The notes below the pieces were generated by a model. It saw nothing but the letters and a program-made list of their open reading frames with translations. It was not told the origin of the DNA and made no database searches. Shown in pieces: positions 1-9,342 of a stretch of DNA of 64,000 nucleotides. The translations under genes were made by a program, and so were the position numbers. The stretch spans positions 1,550,001 to 1,614,000 of the forward strand of contig OW818666.1 of NCBI GenBank assembly GCA_942493035.1, written 5' to 3'. The stretch is from WRGT01 sp942493035 (GTDB lineage Bacteria; Spirochaetota; UBA4802; UBA5550). Numbering within the stretch: the stretch's first letter is position 1; every line of letters starts with the position of its first letter.

Positions 1-13
1 AAAACAGCTCTAT

Positions 14-42
14 TATCCCCGCCGCCGAAGGCGGCGGGGATA
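14..42. repeat. GC-rich palindrome, copy 1
   Basis: Perfect 13-bp inverted repeat (arm TATCCCCGCCGCC) with a 3-base loop GAA. It lies downstream of the minus-strand nitroreductase gene. Related hairpins sit at 9306-9334, 11163-11203 and 26303-26334, with a decayed copy around 1161-1185. The same design occurs both after and before genes, so it looks like a REP-like dispersed repeat rather than a dedicated terminator. Confidence 0.8.
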
Positions 43-94
43 TATAATTTTTATTTTTACACTAAAAATTATATTCAGGAATAAATACTGATTC

Positions 95-985
95 TTAAAT
101 AAACTCAACTGAATACTTTTTTCGTAGAGAATGCTTTCTGAATTTTACATCAGGTTTCCCGATAGCAATTACCGAATGCACTCTGTTCTTCTCATATATG
201 TCGAGTTCATTTTTTATATCAGGACTTCTGTTTAGAGCTTCTACAGCGAAACCGATAAGACATGTTCCAAGATTCATATAATGAGCCAGCATGCATATAT
301 TATAAGAAGCATATGCTGCATCTTCAACCGGTGTGCTCCCGTCAACCGGACCATGAACAATTATTACACATGGCGCTCCATGAAATAAACGGTCAACACC
401 AATATCAGATTCTTTTATTGCTTTATCAACAGTTTCAAAATGATTATTATAGTAGTTAATCAAAGCCTTACCCATAAACGGCACTGAAAGATATCTTATA
501 AATGGATTACCGGCAAGTTTATTAATCCTGATAAAGAATTCTTTAATCTGTGCAGCAAACTCCCAGACCTTCTCTCTTCCGTTTATAACAGTAAACTCCC
601 ACTCCTGGCAATTACTTCCGGAAGGTGCTGTTACTGCAAATTCAACAAGATCCCTCAGTACATCATCATTTATCTCTTCATTCTTATACTTACGTACACT
701 TCTTCTCGATCTGAATGCATTAACAAGAAGTTCGGGAGAGATATTCGATGAACCGAGAATCTGCTCTCTATATTTGAAAGTTTCGAATTCAATATTATCA
801 AGTTCATGCTCGAAGGAAACTGCATCAAAGTCACACACGGCATGACAGTGAGAGCAGAGCATACATTCATTATCATTCAGTTCGGCCTTGTGCTCTTTAA
901 GATAAAGAACATCCTTCGGGCAGATATCAACACACCTCCCGCATCCTGTACATCTGTCTTTATTGATGACTGGTACTCTATTCAT
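95..985 (-). CDS. ferredoxin-nitroreductase fusion protein
   Basis: A 296-residue protein with an N-terminal two-cluster ferredoxin domain and a C-terminal nitroreductase-family FMN domain. The ferredoxin part shows CTGCGRCVDICP (residues about 12-23) and a second group, CMLCSHCHAVC. The flavin domain opens with the typical RSRRSVRKYKN stretch and continues with APSGSNCQEWEF. The family reduces nitro or quinone substrates, or acts as an NAD(P)H-flavin oxidoreductase; the fused 4Fe-4S domain suggests electrons come from or go to ferredoxin. A GAGG ribosome-binding site lies 5 bases before the ATG at 985. No operon partner is visible. The real substrate cannot be told from sequence. Confidence 0.9.
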   Translation of the reverse strand: MNRVPVINKDRCTGCGRCVDICPKDVLYLKEHKAELNDNECMLCSHCHAVCDFDAVSFEHELDNIEFETFKYREQILGSSNISPELLVNAFRSRRSVRKYKNEEINDDVLRDLVEFAVTAPSGSNCQEWEFTVINGREKVWEFAAQIKEFFIRINKLAGNPFIRYLSVPFMGKALINYYNNHFETVDKAIKESDIGVDRLFHGAPCVIIVHGPVDGSTPVEDAAYASYNICMLAHYMNLGTCLIGFAVEALNRSPDIKNELDIYEKNRVHSVIAIGKPDVKFRKHSLRKKYSVEFI

Positions 986-1382
986 TCAATCCTCGATATC
1001 CCATATTATTAAATTCAAATATCATCCCTTACCCGCTAAAATCAAGCATAATAAAATTGAAATTATATCTACTCATAAACCGCTGGTATTTCATCTCCAC
1101 CACCGGCACGACGGAGAGCAATTCCACAACCAGTTTATGAGGAAATACATAAATTATATATTCCCGCCGCCTTCGTCAGGAATAATAGAGCTTCTTTAAA
1201 ATAAAAAAAGTTAATAAATAAATACTGGTGCTATAAAGTTATCTCTCCTCAAAATACATGTATAATTGAAAACAAATAATTAAAATTCAAAAAAAATCCA
1301 CATTATCATAAAAAATATTGATTCAATTAGAAATAATATTGACACAATTTTGGCATCGGATAGGTTGACACTCGTTCCACAG
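986..1382. other. non-coding gap
   Basis: No credible gene. It contains AT-rich sequence and, near 1161-1185, a decayed half of the GC-rich palindrome family (CCCGCCGCCTTCG followed by a mismatched arm). The promoter for the tRNA cluster should lie just upstream of 1383, but I could not assign -35/-10 boxes with confidence. Confidence 0.5.
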
Positions 1383-1456
1383 CGGGGCGTGGCTCAGTCC
1401 GGTAGAGCGCGTGGTTTGGGACCATGAGACCGGAGGTTCGAATCCTCTCGCCCCGA
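1383..1456 (+). tRNA. tRNA-Pro (UGG)
   Basis: Cloverleaf seen by eye: the acceptor CGGGGCG pairs with CGCCCCG at 1449-1455, with discriminator A. The D arm is GCTC...GAGC, and the anticodon stem CGTGG/CCATG holds the loop TTTGGGA, so the anticodon is TGG. The T arm loop is TTCGAAT. CCA is not encoded. It is first in a three-tRNA cluster. Confidence 0.95.
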
Positions 1457-1492
1457 ATTGTAATTCATTACAATATTTAAAAATTATCAGAT

Positions 1493-1566
<74 letters not shown>

Positions 1567-1584
1567 CATGAAAATTTTGAACAT

Positions 1585-1657
1585 GGTGATCGTAGTTCAA
1601 TGGTAGAGCCCTGGTTTGTGGTACCAGTCGTTGCGGGTTCGAGCCCCGTCGATCACC
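1585..1657 (+). tRNA. tRNA-His (GUG)
   Basis: The anticodon stem CTGGT/ACCAG holds the loop TTGTGGT, so the anticodon is GTG. The 5' end has the extra G(-1) typical of tRNA-His, opposite C73 at 1657, with the acceptor continuing to CGATCAC (1650-1656). The T loop is TTCGAGC. It is the last of the cluster and is followed directly by a strong terminator. Confidence 0.94.
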
Positions 1658-1660
1658 CAT

Positions 1661-1697
1661 AAAAAATCCTGATAATTATATCAGGATTTTTTATTTT
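1661..1697 (+). terminator. intrinsic terminator of the tRNA cluster
   Basis: A 14-bp perfect inverted repeat (arm AAAAAATCCTGATA, loop ATTA) runs into a T-rich tail, directly after tRNA-His. It implies that the three tRNAs are one transcript. Confidence 0.88.
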
Positions 1698-1916
1698 TAA
1701 AACTGCCCGTCTGCTGCATCATTTTTTAATAACACCTGTGCATATACATCACATCAAACAACTATCATGAATAATCGCCCCGAAGTCAGGAATAAATACC
1801 AATTTTTTTTAAAAAATTATAACATTTTTATTTTAATATTTCATCTCTGGATTTGACTTAAGCTCTACATTAACTATATTAATTATATAATATACAACTG
1901 TAATGGAGGCAGAAAT

Positions 1917-2168
1917 ATGAAAGATGAACTAAACCTGATAGAATCCCAGATTTTAAGAGTATTTAAGCATAATAAAAAAAACACAGATGATAGCCTCGAT
2001 ACTAAAAAAGTTTTGAGTGATTCTCTTAAAGCATTAGAAGATAACTTCGAAACTATATTAAAATCTCTTTCGGATAAAGGATTTATTCTTAAATCCGGAG
2101 ACAAATTAATACTTACGGATAAGGGAGATGAATATTTATATAGGAGCAAATTTTATAGTGATTACTGA
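1917..2168 (+). CDS. small hypothetical protein, winged-helix-like
   Basis: An 83-residue acidic/basic protein. It starts at an ATG preceded by a strong GGAGG about 9 bases upstream, which supports it as real. The layout is helix-rich (residues about 5-60), then GFILKSGDKLILTDKGDEYLY. This ending resembles the recognition helix plus wing of MarR/PadR-like winged-helix proteins, where 'LTDKG...YL' is common. No cysteine, signal peptide or membrane segment is present. I do not recognise a named family. It stands alone between the tRNA cluster and the acyltransferase. A short regulatory DNA-binding role is an inference only. Confidence 0.7.
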   Translation: MKDELNLIESQILRVFKHNKKNTDDSLDTKKVLSDSLKALEDNFETILKSLSDKGFILKSGDKLILTDKGDEYLYRSKFYSDY

Positions 2169-2319
2169 TTTTCATATCAGTAATCTACTGTAAACTGTTC
2201 AGATGGCGGATAATCCCGTTTTCAGAAAGGTTATCTGCCATATCATAATTACTTAGAATAAAAACATCGTATTTAAATTGAAAATCACAGAGTATCCCAT
2301 CTCTTAAACATCAATATTA

Positions 2320-2349
2320 TTGACAAAAACAACATTTAGTAGATATATT
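2320..2349 (+). promoter_or_regulatory. possible promoter for the acyltransferase gene
   Basis: A perfect TTGACA at 2320-2325 is followed 17-18 bases later by ATATAT/TATATT (2343-2349). It lies about 70 bases before the ATG at 2421. The -10 box is a poor match in an AT-rich region, so this is tentative. Confidence 0.4.
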
Positions 2350-2420
2350 GCATCAATAAAAATGGCTAAATCAGTATCCACTCTATTTCTTTATCCGTCA
2401 TTTTACTAAGGAGAAAAAAC

Positions 2421-3353
2421 ATGAATACGACTGCATCGACTATAAAGTCAGATGATTCTGTAAAAAAAATCTCATCAATCAAACTATTTTTTTACAATCT
2501 AACTGGAGTTTTTTCGGTTTTATTCATTCTCACCAGTACATTAATCGGTTACCCCTTTCTCCTTACTGCTTCACTTCTAAAATTAATTCCCTTTAAACCT
2601 TCTCAGAAAATATGCACCCGAATACTTATAATGATAGCCGAAAGATGGATACACAATAATACATTTCTATGCCGTAAAATTCTTGGAATAAAAGTCAACG
2701 TCAATGGCGATACTGAACTTCCGATGAGAGAGTGGTATCTGGTAATATCCAATCATCAGTCATGGAGCGATATAGTAGTTCTCCAGATTGTATTCAACGG
2801 GAAAATCCCGCTGCTTAAATTTTTTCTGAAGAAAGAGCTGATATGGATACCGCTGCTGGGGATTGCATGGTGGGCCCTCGACTTCCCTTTTATGAAAAGA
2901 TACACATCAGAGTTCGTAGCGAAGTATCCCCACCTCAAAGGTAAAGATATTGAGATCACAAAAAAAGCATGTGAAAAATTCAGCACAACACCGGTATCGG
3001 TGATGAATTTTGTTGAGGGTACGAGATTCACCAAACAGAAACATAATCGTCAAAAATCACCATTCAAAAATCTTTTGAAACCGAAGGCCGGCGGTACTGG
3101 ATTTGTTTTTACCGCAATGGGTCACCAGCTTCACAGCATCCTGAATGTTACTATCAAGTATCCGCAGGGGGATCTGAATTTCTGGAATTTTGTCTGCGGA
3201 AGAATAAACACAGTCGATGTTCTCATAGAAAAAATTCCGGTTACTGACGATCTTATCGGCGACTATATTTCTGATCCGGAATATCAGAAACGATTTCAAA
3301 AATGGCTGAATGATATCTGGATAAAAAAGGATAAGACCTTCGATCAGATGTAA
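2421..3353 (+). CDS. PlsC/YihG-family acyltransferase
   Basis: A 310-residue membrane-associated acyltransferase of the lysophosphatidate acyltransferase (PlsC, LPLAT) family, closest in feel to YihG and LCLAT1. It has an N-terminal hydrophobic segment (residues about 22-55), the catalytic NHxxxxD motif as NHQSWSD (H112, D117), and the substrate-binding EGTR motif at about 199-202 (VEGTRFT). Such enzymes transfer acyl groups to sn-2 of lysophospholipids in the inner membrane. The start ATG follows AAGGAG at ideal spacing. It is monocistronic, with non-coding gaps on both sides. The exact acceptor lipid is unknown. Confidence 0.88.
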   Translation: MNTTASTIKSDDSVKKISSIKLFFYNLTGVFSVLFILTSTLIGYPFLLTASLLKLIPFKPSQKICTRILIMIAERWIHNNTFLCRKILGIKVNVNGDTELPMREWYLVISNHQSWSDIVVLQIVFNGKIPLLKFFLKKELIWIPLLGIAWWALDFPFMKRYTSEFVAKYPHLKGKDIEITKKACEKFSTTPVSVMNFVEGTRFTKQKHNRQKSPFKNLLKPKAGGTGFVFTAMGHQLHSILNVTIKYPQGDLNFWNFVCGRINTVDVLIEKIPVTDDLIGDYISDPEYQKRFQKWLNDIWIKKDKTFDQM

Positions 3354-3704
3354 TGATAAAACTCCGTGTTTTTCAGCGTATATTATTTACAAAAGCGGAA
3401 CATCATTCGCCGGACATGGTAACTCAATCATTGACATGATTTCAACACCAGATCGTGGTACAAGTGATCGGTGCATAATCCAAATATAATCCTTTGAATT
3501 AAAACTTCAATTTAGTAACTATATTCAGGAATTATTCATACAATATATTTTTTTTACTTTAAAAAAGCTAAGAAATAAAAACTAAAATAAATTTGCTTTT
3601 ATTTCCGATTCAAGTACACTTAATATATAATAAAAACAAACTGGTAACACCGCCAGTGAAAGCAGCGGGAATACCAGATTAATGTACAATAACACCGGTT
3701 GGCC
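3354..3704. other. non-coding gap
   Basis: No credible gene on either strand. It is AT-rich with poly-A/T runs near 3545-3560. No clear terminator hairpin follows the acyltransferase. Confidence 0.5.
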
Positions 3705-4091
3705 ATGTTAATTAAAATACTTTTCTGGATAAATATATCACTATTCATATTACACGAAATGGATGCAGTAAAAACACGTGAATGGAAAATGATGATCTTT
3801 ATGAACAGACTCGATGATGACACCGGTCATATAATTTTTACCGCACTGCACTTCCCTCTCTTTATGATTGTTTTTTACTTAATGAAAATGTTCTTCGAAT
3901 ATCTTGTTCCGGCAGTTGCTGTCCTTTTTATTATACACCAGATTATGCATATACTTTTTATAAAACATGCTGAAAACAGAATGAATAATGCATTCTCCAG
4001 AGTTATTATTTTTTTAATGTTCATGAACTCATGTTTCACGTTAGTTTTATATTTTGTTTTTTTAAAAAACAATTTATTTTATTTCTTATAA
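3705..4091 (+). CDS. small integral membrane protein (DUF6713-like)
   Basis: About 128 residues. The frame opens at TTG 3699, but ATG 3705 (MLIKILFW) is the likelier start; neither has a convincing ribosome-binding site. Four hydrophobic helices are visible: residues about 3-17, 42-62, 63-80 and 98-122. Between helices 1 and 2 sits HEMDAVKTREWKMM, and a later helix carries HQIMHILFIKH. The pairing of HE-(M/I)-DA...EW with spaced histidines resembles the uncharacterised DUF6713 membrane family; that match is from memory. Function unknown. No neighbour suggests one. Confidence 0.65.
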   Translation: MLIKILFWINISLFILHEMDAVKTREWKMMIFMNRLDDDTGHIIFTALHFPLFMIVFYLMKMFFEYLVPAVAVLFIIHQIMHILFIKHAENRMNNAFSRVIIFLMFMNSCFTLVLYFVFLKNNLFYFL

Positions 4092-4170
4092 CTTTTTATA
4101 AATCAAAATGGTGTTGACACATGTTCTTCATACTTTTTTATCAAGACATATATATAAAGAGGATACTTGA

Positions 4171-6183
4171 ATGGGATTTAAAGACTATGTAAACAATTCT
4201 AAAATATCGACCAAATTATCGGCGCTTGCAATATCTGTTATCGTGACATTTCTGATTGTATCATCTATAAGTATGATGCTGGTAATAAAAAGTGTTCTCG
4301 GTAATTATATCAATGCCGAGGTAAAAGCAAAGTCGATAGTATTAGAACAAAATATTGAGATGATGAAGAAAAAATCATCCTTAGCTGCAGAATGGTTAAG
4401 CTCTACACCTGAGTTGATTAATGCATATAAAAGAGGTGATCGCACTGCTGCCATCAATTTTATGGAAATCGCCCTTAAATCAACAGATTTTGATTACTTC
4501 GTATTCACGGATAATATGGGCATGGTCTTTTTACGAACACACGATCCGGAAAGATTTGGAGACAACGTATCAAAACAGATCGAAGTTAAGAAGGCCCTTA
4601 ACGGAGAAAAAAGCGTAGGGATTGAGGAAGGCGAACTCGTTAAGTTCTCTATTAAAGCGGGAATGCCGGTAAAAGAAGCCGGAAAGATTATTGGCGCTAT
4701 TTCTATCGGATACAATTTAAGCAGCAATAGTTTTCCTGATGAACAAAAAAGAATACTGGGATGTGATGTTACTGTTTTCCATCATGATGAAAGACTGGCA
4801 ACATCACTTATTCTGGATGGCAAAAGACTTACCGGAACCAGAATGGAGCATCCACTAATTATCGAAAATGTCCTTAAGAAAGGACAGAATTATTATGGCA
4901 ACGCCACAATTCTGAAAAAATTATACCACACAGCATACCTCCCTTTAAAAGATGTAAACAATAACATCTCCGGTATGTTGTTTATCGGTAAAGATGCGGG
5001 TGTAATAGGAAATCTGATATTCAAACTGTTTTTATATCAGAATATAACTCTCTCATTACTTGGAGTATTGTTTATTACAATGTTCTATTCTTTCATCAAG
5101 CGCATACTGATAAGAAGACTCAATCTTGTAACCGCCAGATTAAAGGATATTGCAGAGGGAGAAGGTGACCTTACTGTTAATCTCGATGCCGGGTATAATG
5201 ATGAATTAGGACAGCTCTCGACAAGTTTCAATAAGTTTGTAAAAAAAATAAGAGATGTAATTTTTGACATCAAAGGTATATCACATGACTTATCAGAAAT
5301 GTCAAAACAGCTATCATCCACCACAATTGTATTCTCTGATAACGCGCAGAATCAGGCATCATCGGTTGAAGAAGTCAATGCCACGACTGAGGAGCTTTCA
5401 GCCGGAATGGAGTTCATTTCTGATAATACAAAAATTCAGCACGACAATCTTGCTCAGATGGTTGAAAAGATGAATGAGCTCTCATCTATCATTAACAACA
5501 TGGGGAAACAGGTGACTGAATCTCACAAGCTGGCTAACTCCATGTCTGACAATGCGAAGAAAGGTGAAGTATCAATCAGCACCATGAATTCGAGCATGAA
5601 TATGATTAACGAAAGTTCATCAAAAGTAAGTAATATAATTCAGATAATAAACGATATCTCTGATAAAATAAACCTTCTCTCTCTTAACGCTGCCATTGAA
5701 TCAGCCAGAGCAGGAGAAGCGGGCCGCGGATTTGCTGTTGTTGCCGATGAGATTTCCAAACTCGCCGATGAAACAGCCGGAAGTATTAAAGAGATAGATA
5801 AACTTATAAAGCTGAACAACTCTGAAATCATAAAAGGACTTGCGATATCCGACGATACCAACCGGATAATCGGAAGTATCATTAAAGGTGTAGAGTCGGT
5901 TACTTCTATGATGAATTCATTAACCGATTTTATGCAGAATCAGATAAACGCCAGAGATAAGATGAATGTGGTGGCTGATGTTGTAAAACTGAAAACTGAT
6001 GAAATCAAGAACGCCACATCAGAACATCTTATTTCTACCGAAGAGATTGTAAGAGCCACTTCTACAATAAATGAGATGACACAGGCTATAGCCGCAGGTG
6101 CCGAAGAGATGGCTTCCATGTCCGAAGAGATTTCAGGCATGGCCGATACTCTCAAATGCAGAGTTGATTTTTTCAAGGTCTAA
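4171..6183 (+). CDS. methyl-accepting chemotaxis protein
   Basis: A 670-residue transmembrane chemoreceptor. TM1 is at residues about 13-38. The periplasmic sensor (about 40-278) resembles a single Cache-type domain, with the DYFVFTDNMGMVFLRTHDP segment typical of such folds. TM2 is at about 280-305, followed by a HAMP domain (about 305-360, RLKDIAEGEGDLTVNL...DELGQL). The signalling domain has its hairpin tip at about 497-535 (INLLSLNAAIESARAGEAG, GRGFAVVADEISKLADET). It feeds CheA/CheW when ligand binds. No CheW-binding pentapeptide is seen at the C terminus. An AGAGG-like site precedes the ATG. It is monocistronic, with a terminator behind it. The ligand is unknown. Confidence 0.95.
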   Translation: MGFKDYVNNSKISTKLSALAISVIVTFLIVSSISMMLVIKSVLGNYINAEVKAKSIVLEQNIEMMKKKSSLAAEWLSSTPELINAYKRGDRTAAINFMEIALKSTDFDYFVFTDNMGMVFLRTHDPERFGDNVSKQIEVKKALNGEKSVGIEEGELVKFSIKAGMPVKEAGKIIGAISIGYNLSSNSFPDEQKRILGCDVTVFHHDERLATSLILDGKRLTGTRMEHPLIIENVLKKGQNYYGNATILKKLYHTAYLPLKDVNNNISGMLFIGKDAGVIGNLIFKLFLYQNITLSLLGVLFITMFYSFIKRILIRRLNLVTARLKDIAEGEGDLTVNLDAGYNDELGQLSTSFNKFVKKIRDVIFDIKGISHDLSEMSKQLSSTTIVFSDNAQNQASSVEEVNATTEELSAGMEFISDNTKIQHDNLAQMVEKMNELSSIINNMGKQVTESHKLANSMSDNAKKGEVSISTMNSSMNMINESSSKVSNIIQIINDISDKINLLSLNAAIESARAGEAGRGFAVVADEISKLADETAGSIKEIDKLIKLNNSEIIKGLAISDDTNRIIGSIIKGVESVTSMMNSLTDFMQNQINARDKMNVVADVVKLKTDEIKNATSEHLISTEEIVRATSTINEMTQAIAAGAEEMASMSEEISGMADTLKCRVDFFKV

Positions 6184-6207
6184 CTCTGCTGATATATCGA
6201 TAATTAC

Positions 6208-6246
6208 AAGCGGTGGATGGCGTTGATTGCTACCACCGCTTTTTTA
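6208..6246 (+). terminator. intrinsic terminator after the chemoreceptor gene
   Basis: Arms AAGCGGTGG (6208-6216) and CCACCGCTT (6233-6241), 9 bp perfect with a 16-base loop, followed by a run of T. It begins 24 bases after the chemoreceptor stop codon. Confidence 0.85.
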
Positions 6247-6273
6247 ATTTTGCAAAAAAAATGATGAGGTTTT

Positions 6274-9273
6274 ATGAAGCTACGCGGAGCATATATTATT
6301 GTTATTCTTATTCTGATAGCAGGTATAACAACGGGATTTTCACAGCAGAATCCTTCCGGATTAAAATGGAAAAGTATCGATACAGGAACTTATGAGATTA
6401 TATTCCCCGAGGAGATTACACCACTCGGGCAGAGAGTTGCAAACCTCATGATTCATTATGAAAAATATAATTATTCCAGTATCAAAGCAGAACCACGCCG
6501 TATCCCCATTGTGCTTATTAATCAATATGCAGAACCGAATGGATTTGTATCACCTGCCCCATTTTATTCTCACTGGTTCACTACGCCGTCATCTTTCGAT
6601 TCAATCGAATGGTTTAAGGGATTGGCAATACACGAAGGACGCCATATGGTGCAGATGAACAAGTTGACTGAGGGCGCAGGGAAGAGCGTATGGCGCATTC
6701 TGCTTGGAGATCTTGGCTCTGCAGTTTTCTCAGGAATCTACGTCCCCGTATGGTTTATGGAGGGAGATTCAGTAGTAATGGAAACCGCTCTTACAAAGGG
6801 GGGGCGCGGAAGGACTCCGTATTTTAATATATGGCAGAGAGGGCTTGAGCTTTCAGGAGAAAAAAGATATTCATATTACAAAAGTTATCTCGGTTCCTAT
6901 AATGCCCTGGAGCCATATTCGGATCATTACAGACTCGGATATATTTTATCATCATATATAAGAAGACACTACGGGAAAACTGTATGGGATAAAGTACTTT
7001 CCGATACCGGACGCTATGTTCTCTGGTTTACATTTGATTCATCACTTAAACGTGCTACAGGAAGATCTATAACTGAACTTTACTCCGATGCACTGAATGA
7101 ATACCATACATTATGGGAGAATCAGCAGAGCGGTCTGAAAATTACTGATGCAGAAATTATTACTCCATTAAAAAAAAGTTTTACTGAAAAAATAAAAGTC
7201 CCGTCAGTTTCAATTGATTACAATTACTGGTACGGTTTACCCATACCTTCAGGTTCTGTATCATCGCAAAGCTGGGAGAGCTTCATATACCCTTCAGTAA
7301 ATGAAAATGGGAATTTGACGGTTGTAAAATTCAACAGAGATAATGAACTCTCATTAATAAGTTTAAACAAAGATAATGAAATTGAAACAATAAAGCAGCT
7401 GCCGCGGGATATCGCCTCCGGCTTTCTGATGAATGAACGTATATTCACAACCGGTGGGAAATACGCACTCTGGCGTGAAGGGATTCCAGATCCTCGATGG
7501 GGATACAGAAGTTATTCTGATTTAAAATTACTCGATATGACTACAGGCCGGACCGAACTGATATCTCATAATAAAAAATATATTGCCTCTGCAATATCCG
7601 CAGATGGAAAAACCGCAGCAGGTATTGAATACGATTCAGATCTCAAGTACATTCTATCCGTAATAGATACAGGAACAGGAAAGGAGAAGTTCCGTGAAGA
7701 GATAAAAGATCAGGGCTACTTATACGATCCGTCAATCTCCCCTGACGGAAATGAGATTGCCCTTGCGGCACTTTCTGACGACGGAAATGCTATTCTGGTT
7801 TATAATTTAGAGACTAAAAAAATATCAACTTTAATAGGCTACACTAATGATGAACGGTTAAAAGCTCCTGTTTTCTACGGGAAATATATTATCTACGGAT
7901 CTGACTATTCCGGAATCGATAATATTTATGCAATCGATCGGACAAGCAAAAAACGTTACCAGATAACATCTCGTCCGCTGGGGGCATATTTTCCATCTGT
8001 AAGTGAAAACAGGCTTTATTTTAATGATTATTCAGTTACCGGTTACCAGACAGCGATAATGAATCTCGATCAGAAAGAATGGACTCCGATAGAGAAAACT
8101 GATAAACGGGTTATAAATTATATAGATCCCATAGCCGGACAGGAATTAGAAGGTGATAATGGTAAAATTGATAATACACCTGACAAAGAATATGTTGTAG
8201 AGAATTATTACCCTGTTCTTAATTCAGTTAATTTCTTCTCCTGGTATCCATATTTTAATTCTACATCAGCTGAATTTTCTTTCAGCATGATATCAAAAGA
8301 TGTTCTCCATACTACTGATCTCTCAGTATCATATGTAAGAAATTTCAACGAAAAGACAAATTATGGAATGGCTTCACTTATTTACAGCGGTTTATATCCG
8401 GTTATCTCTTTAAATGGCGGGTATGGAGAAAGAACGCTGTATCTTGAAGATGAATCCACTAAAAAAATACCTGTTTATCTCAATTGGAATGAAGTAACCG
8501 GATATGGCGGGTTTTCTCTTCCTTTAAACTTTTCACGGGGATTGAATTCGACTTTTTTAAATATTGGAACAAACACCGGATACATTAAAGTATATGAAAA
8601 AGATCGTGACGACTATACAGTTCATGACGGAATTGAAAACGATGGTGAACTTCACTACATGCAGTACTTTTTATCTTTAACAAGTCTTTCTCAGGGAGCT
8701 ATAAATTCAGTCTCACCCGGTACAGGGGGTATTTTAAATGTATCATATGTTCATACGCCATACTATGGTGATTATCGGGGGAGTCTATTATCAACAGAAC
8801 TTGCTTTATATCTCCCGGGTGTAAGAGATACACAAAGTTTAAAAATTGCAGGATCGTATGAAATGCTGAATGCTGAAAGTTACGCATTCCCCCATGAATT
8901 TCTTTTTCCGCGAGGTTATGAGGCCATAGACCATGAACAGTTATTTAAAGGAACAGTTGACTACAATTTCCCGATTATAGATTTTTCAGCTCACATATGG
9001 AAACTGTTCTATATAAAAAGAATCAATGGCGGATTGTTCTTTGACTTTGGCGCAGGTAATGATTCCGGATATACAGCTGTAAAAGAGAAAAAAGATTTTA
9101 TCTTTTACAGATCTGCAGGATTTGAACTTACTGCTGAACACAACTGGCTTTCGAACAAATACCTTGCTCTAGAGGCAGGATTAAGATACTCGCGATGTTT
9201 TGATGCGGATGAAGATTCCGAAAAAAACAGGGATAAAAACAGATATGAACTTGTTCTAAAAACACCCTTATAA
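6274..9273 (+). CDS. exported HEGRH metalloprotease/propeller/beta-barrel protein
   Basis: A 999-residue exported protein with a signal peptide (residues 1-24, cut near GFSQQ). An N-terminal gluzincin-like domain carries the zinc motif HEGRH (120-124) and a downstream WFMEG (160-164) that would give the third zinc ligand E163, as in M1/M61-type peptidases. The middle (about 300-620) holds WD40/TolB-like beta-propeller repeats, for example DGKTAAGIEYDSD and SPDGNEIALAALSDDG. The last about 350 residues alternate like an outer-membrane barrel (surface-antigen type) and end in an aromatic-rich segment. An ATGAGG-type site precedes the ATG. It probably anchors in the outer membrane with a peptidase facing one side. 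The substrate is unknown. Confidence 0.8.
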   Translation: MKLRGAYIIVILILIAGITTGFSQQNPSGLKWKSIDTGTYEIIFPEEITPLGQRVANLMIHYEKYNYSSIKAEPRRIPIVLINQYAEPNGFVSPAPFYSHWFTTPSSFDSIEWFKGLAIHEGRHMVQMNKLTEGAGKSVWRILLGDLGSAVFSGIYVPVWFMEGDSVVMETALTKGGRGRTPYFNIWQRGLELSGEKRYSYYKSYLGSYNALEPYSDHYRLGYILSSYIRRHYGKTVWDKVLSDTGRYVLWFTFDSSLKRATGRSITELYSDALNEYHTLWENQQSGLKITDAEIITPLKKSFTEKIKVPSVSIDYNYWYGLPIPSGSVSSQSWESFIYPSVNENGNLTVVKFNRDNELSLISLNKDNEIETIKQLPRDIASGFLMNERIFTTGGKYALWREGIPDPRWGYRSYSDLKLLDMTTGRTELISHNKKYIASAISADGKTAAGIEYDSDLKYILSVIDTGTGKEKFREEIKDQGYLYDPSISPDGNEIALAALSDDGNAILVYNLETKKISTLIGYTNDERLKAPVFYGKYIIYGSDYSGIDNIYAIDRTSKKRYQITSRPLGAYFPSVSENRLYFNDYSVTGYQTAIMNLDQKEWTPIEKTDKRVINYIDPIAGQELEGDNGKIDNTPDKEYVVENYYPVLNSVNFFSWYPYFNSTSAEFSFSMISKDVLHTTDLSVSYVRNFNEKTNYGMASLIYSGLYPVISLNGGYGERTLYLEDESTKKIPVYLNWNEVTGYGGFSLPLNFSRGLNSTFLNIGTNTGYIKVYEKDRDDYTVHDGIENDGELHYMQYFLSLTSLSQGAINSVSPGTGGILNVSYVHTPYYGDYRGSLLSTELALYLPGVRDTQSLKIAGSYEMLNAESYAFPHEFLFPRGYEAIDHEQLFKGTVDYNFPIIDFSAHIWKLFYIKRINGGLFFDFGAGNDSGYTAVKEKKDFIFYRSAGFELTAEHNWLSNKYLALEAGLRYSRCFDADEDSEKNRDKNRYELVLKTPL

Positions 9274-9305
9274 AATAGAATAAAAAAACATCTTGAAGTT
9301 TCCAT

Positions 9306-9334
9306 TATCCCCGCAGCTGAAAGCTGCGGGGATA
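9306..9334. repeat. GC-rich palindrome, copy 2
   Basis: A 13-bp perfect inverted repeat (arm TATCCCCGCAGCT, loop GAA) in the gap between two convergent genes. It has the same outer TATCCCC...GGGGATA as copies at 14 and 26303 but different inner bases that still pair, which indicates selection or copying as a hairpin. It could act as a bidirectional terminator for the convergent pair. Confidence 0.8.
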
Positions 9335-9342
9335 CATATTCG

